Positions 62,886-64,000 of a stretch of 64,000 nt of DNA are shown in pieces. Numbering within the stretch: position 1 is the stretch's first letter; every line of letters begins with the position of its first letter. Source of the DNA: Chitinophagales bacterium (GTDB lineage Bacteria > Bacteroidota > Bacteroidia > Chitinophagales > CAIODY01). Both the position numbers and the translations under genes were made by a program. The stretch is taken from NCBI GenBank assembly GCA_947452995.1, contig CANGEV010000002.1, forward strand, positions 65,172-129,171, read 5' to 3'. The notes beneath the pieces were generated by a model that worked only from the letters and a program-made list of their open reading frames with translations, made no database searches and had not been told where the DNA came from.

Positions 62886-64000
62886 ATGAGAAATAATATT
62901 CGTCATATTACCTTGCTTGCGCTTGTCATTACAACTGCCTTTTTATCGGCCTGTAAAGACAATCCTTATCTGTCCACCAGTACGATTCATCCGCATTCGA
63001 TGTTAGGTGCGAATGAAACCGATACGTTTACCGTTCGAACGACTACACTTCGCAGTGATTCGGTACTCGCCTCTGGCTTGTCGGCCTATAGCTTCGGACA
63101 AATTTCTTCCACACAGTTCGGAACAACCAAAGCAAGCGTTTATGCGCAATTTGATTTAATTGCAGATCAAATGAGTAGTTTTGGAACAGTCGATTCTGTC
63201 TTTTTTGTAGCCCAATACGCTAGCCTAATTGGCGATACAGGTACTCAAATGAATATAACACTGCAAGCGATTAATCCTTCTGGAAAGAAAATTGTCGCAG
63301 GAAAAAGCTATTTCTCAAATGAGACGTTCGACTTGCAAGCAAATACACTAGCAAATCAAACCATAAGTTGTCGGCCTAAGGATAGTGTTATAATCAATGG
63401 AAAGAAATTAGTACCACACATTCGTGTGCAAATTACGGATCAAAGCTTCCTTGCCTTATTGCAGGCTCAAACAGCCGCAACAGGCTTTTATAATAACACA
63501 GCTTTTCATAATGTTTGTAATGGTATTTATGTAGATGTTACTTCCATAAACGGCAACGCCATTATAAAGATGAACAACAGCTCTGGTGCTTATACAGGAC
63601 TGCTCGTTTATCACCATACAGGAACTGGAAAAGATACCAGCTCCTTGCTTAAAATGGGATACGGTTCTGTTGCGCATTTTAACCATGACTATACGAATGC
63701 AACGGTTGCGCAACATATCAATCAATTAAACGATAGCGTTGCTTATCTAGCAGGTTTTGGCGGCTTAATTACAAAAATTGATTTTCCGTATTTGTCCAAA
63801 TTGAATCACGTCATTGTTAACAGAGCACGATTGGTTGTGGAAGACTTGAACCCTTCTAATACAAAGTTTCCTGCGCCTGCTAACCTATATTTATATCGTA
63901 AAGATTCGATAGCGCAAGCCTTAGAAGATGTTTTACTTGGTTCTCCGTTTGGGGACCTATCTAATAGCGCTTACTTTGGCGGAAATAGAGCGACAAGTGG
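62886..64000 (+). CDS. DUF4270 lipoprotein, partial (runs off window end)
   Basis: This gene is not in the ORF track because its stop lies beyond base 64000. From ATG 62886 the frame stays open for 371 codons. A signal peptide with lipobox (TTAFLSAC) is followed by KDNPYLSTSTIHP and a beta-rich body. The GFGGLITKIDFPYLSKLNHVIVNRARLVVE stretch is typical of DUF4270 proteins. It is probably anchored in the outer membrane; function is unknown. It lies 14 nt after the starch-synthase-like gene and is probably co-transcribed with it. Confidence 0.88.
   Translation, partial: MRNNIRHITLLALVITTAFLSACKDNPYLSTSTIHPHSMLGANETDTFTVRTTTLRSDSVLASGLSAYSFGQISSTQFGTTKASVYAQFDLIADQMSSFGTVDSVFFVAQYASLIGDTGTQMNITLQAINPSGKKIVAGKSYFSNETFDLQANTLANQTISCRPKDSVIINGKKLVPHIRVQITDQSFLALLQAQTAATGFYNNTAFHNVCNGIYVDVTSINGNAIIKMNNSSGAYTGLLVYHHTGTGKDTSSLLKMGYGSVAHFNHDYTNATVAQHINQLNDSVAYLAGFGGLITKIDFPYLSKLNHVIVNRARLVVEDLNPSNTKFPAPANLYLYRKDSIAQALEDVLLGSPFGDLSNSAYFGGNRATS

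Overview
The window comes from the chromosome of a Bacteroidota member, most likely of the Chitinophagia/Sphingobacteriia side. The evidence is lineage-typical gene content: two proteins with type IX secretion (T9SS) C-terminal sorting domains, a DUF4835 protein, an Omp28-like lipoprotein, a TonB-dependent receptor with a carboxypeptidase-like plug extension, a DUF4270 lipoprotein, a DUF3857/transglutaminase protein, a fused gamma-alpha KorA and a group II GGGP synthase. It is supported by AT-rich leaders with few Shine-Dalgarno sites and by repeated -7 boxes close to TAnnTTTG. No plasmid, phage, IS element, CRISPR array, tRNA or rRNA was found. Most of the window is core genome.

Layout. 1-4766: end of hisS, an RND/MFP adaptor, an ABC-F ATPase and a sirtuin, all on +. 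4779-5487: an AT-rich stretch with one small membrane ORF. 5488-9118: RRM protein, then lipA-mutY and a secreted protein on -, then OsmC on +. 9209-14120: T9SS cargo, LptE and a sigma-54 activator on -, then a second T9SS cargo on +. 14122-18360 (-): rsgA, GGGP synthase, Omp28-like lipoprotein, DUF6029 barrel. 18563-25204 (+): smc, korA, korB. 25402-26906 (-): small membrane protein and aroC. 26998-28918 (+): M23 peptidase, bactofilin, purN. 29164-31635 (-): TonB-dependent receptor. 31636-32507: AT-rich stretch with a perfect 32-bp palindrome and an orphan ORF lacking a usable start codon. 32582-37047 (+): ALDH7-type dehydrogenase, NTF2-like protein, coaBC, DUF4835, queD. 37408-39072 (-): hutU. 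39155-43282 (+): beta-mannosidase-like GH2, rhomboid, EEP-family enzyme. 43279-47857 (-): S9 peptidase, flavin reductase-like protein, lnt. 47953-51717 (+): DUF3857 protein. 51791-58759 (-): rho, SDR, purF, TlpA-like protein, recO. 58859-64000 (+): GH3/beta-lactamase fusion, a single-domain starch-synthase-like protein, and a DUF4270 lipoprotein cut by the window end.

Functional themes. Envelope biogenesis and export dominate: LptE, Lnt, M23 plus bactofilin, GH3/serine hydrolase, T9SS cargo and DUF4835, TonB receptor. The rest is core metabolism (KorAB, AroC, PurN, PurF, CoaBC, LipA, QueD, HutU) and genome maintenance or expression (SMC, MutY, RecO, Rho, RsgA, ABC-F). Many neighbours on one strand overlap by 1 to 11 nt or are separated by only a few bases, so most are probably co-transcribed.

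The clearest structure not explained by genes is a family of short dispersed repeats. Hairpins built on TCCCGAT...ATCGGGA, GTGAATA micro-repeats, AATTAAG micro-repeats and CCCTGC palindromes sit in the four convergent gaps longer than about 80 bp (9119, 25205, 28919, 37048). One gap has expanded into a 142-nt all-purine GGGAAAA tract. The second notable region is 31636-32507. I see no clearly new defence or mobile system; the repeat family, purine tract, palindrome and start-less ORF deserve a second look.
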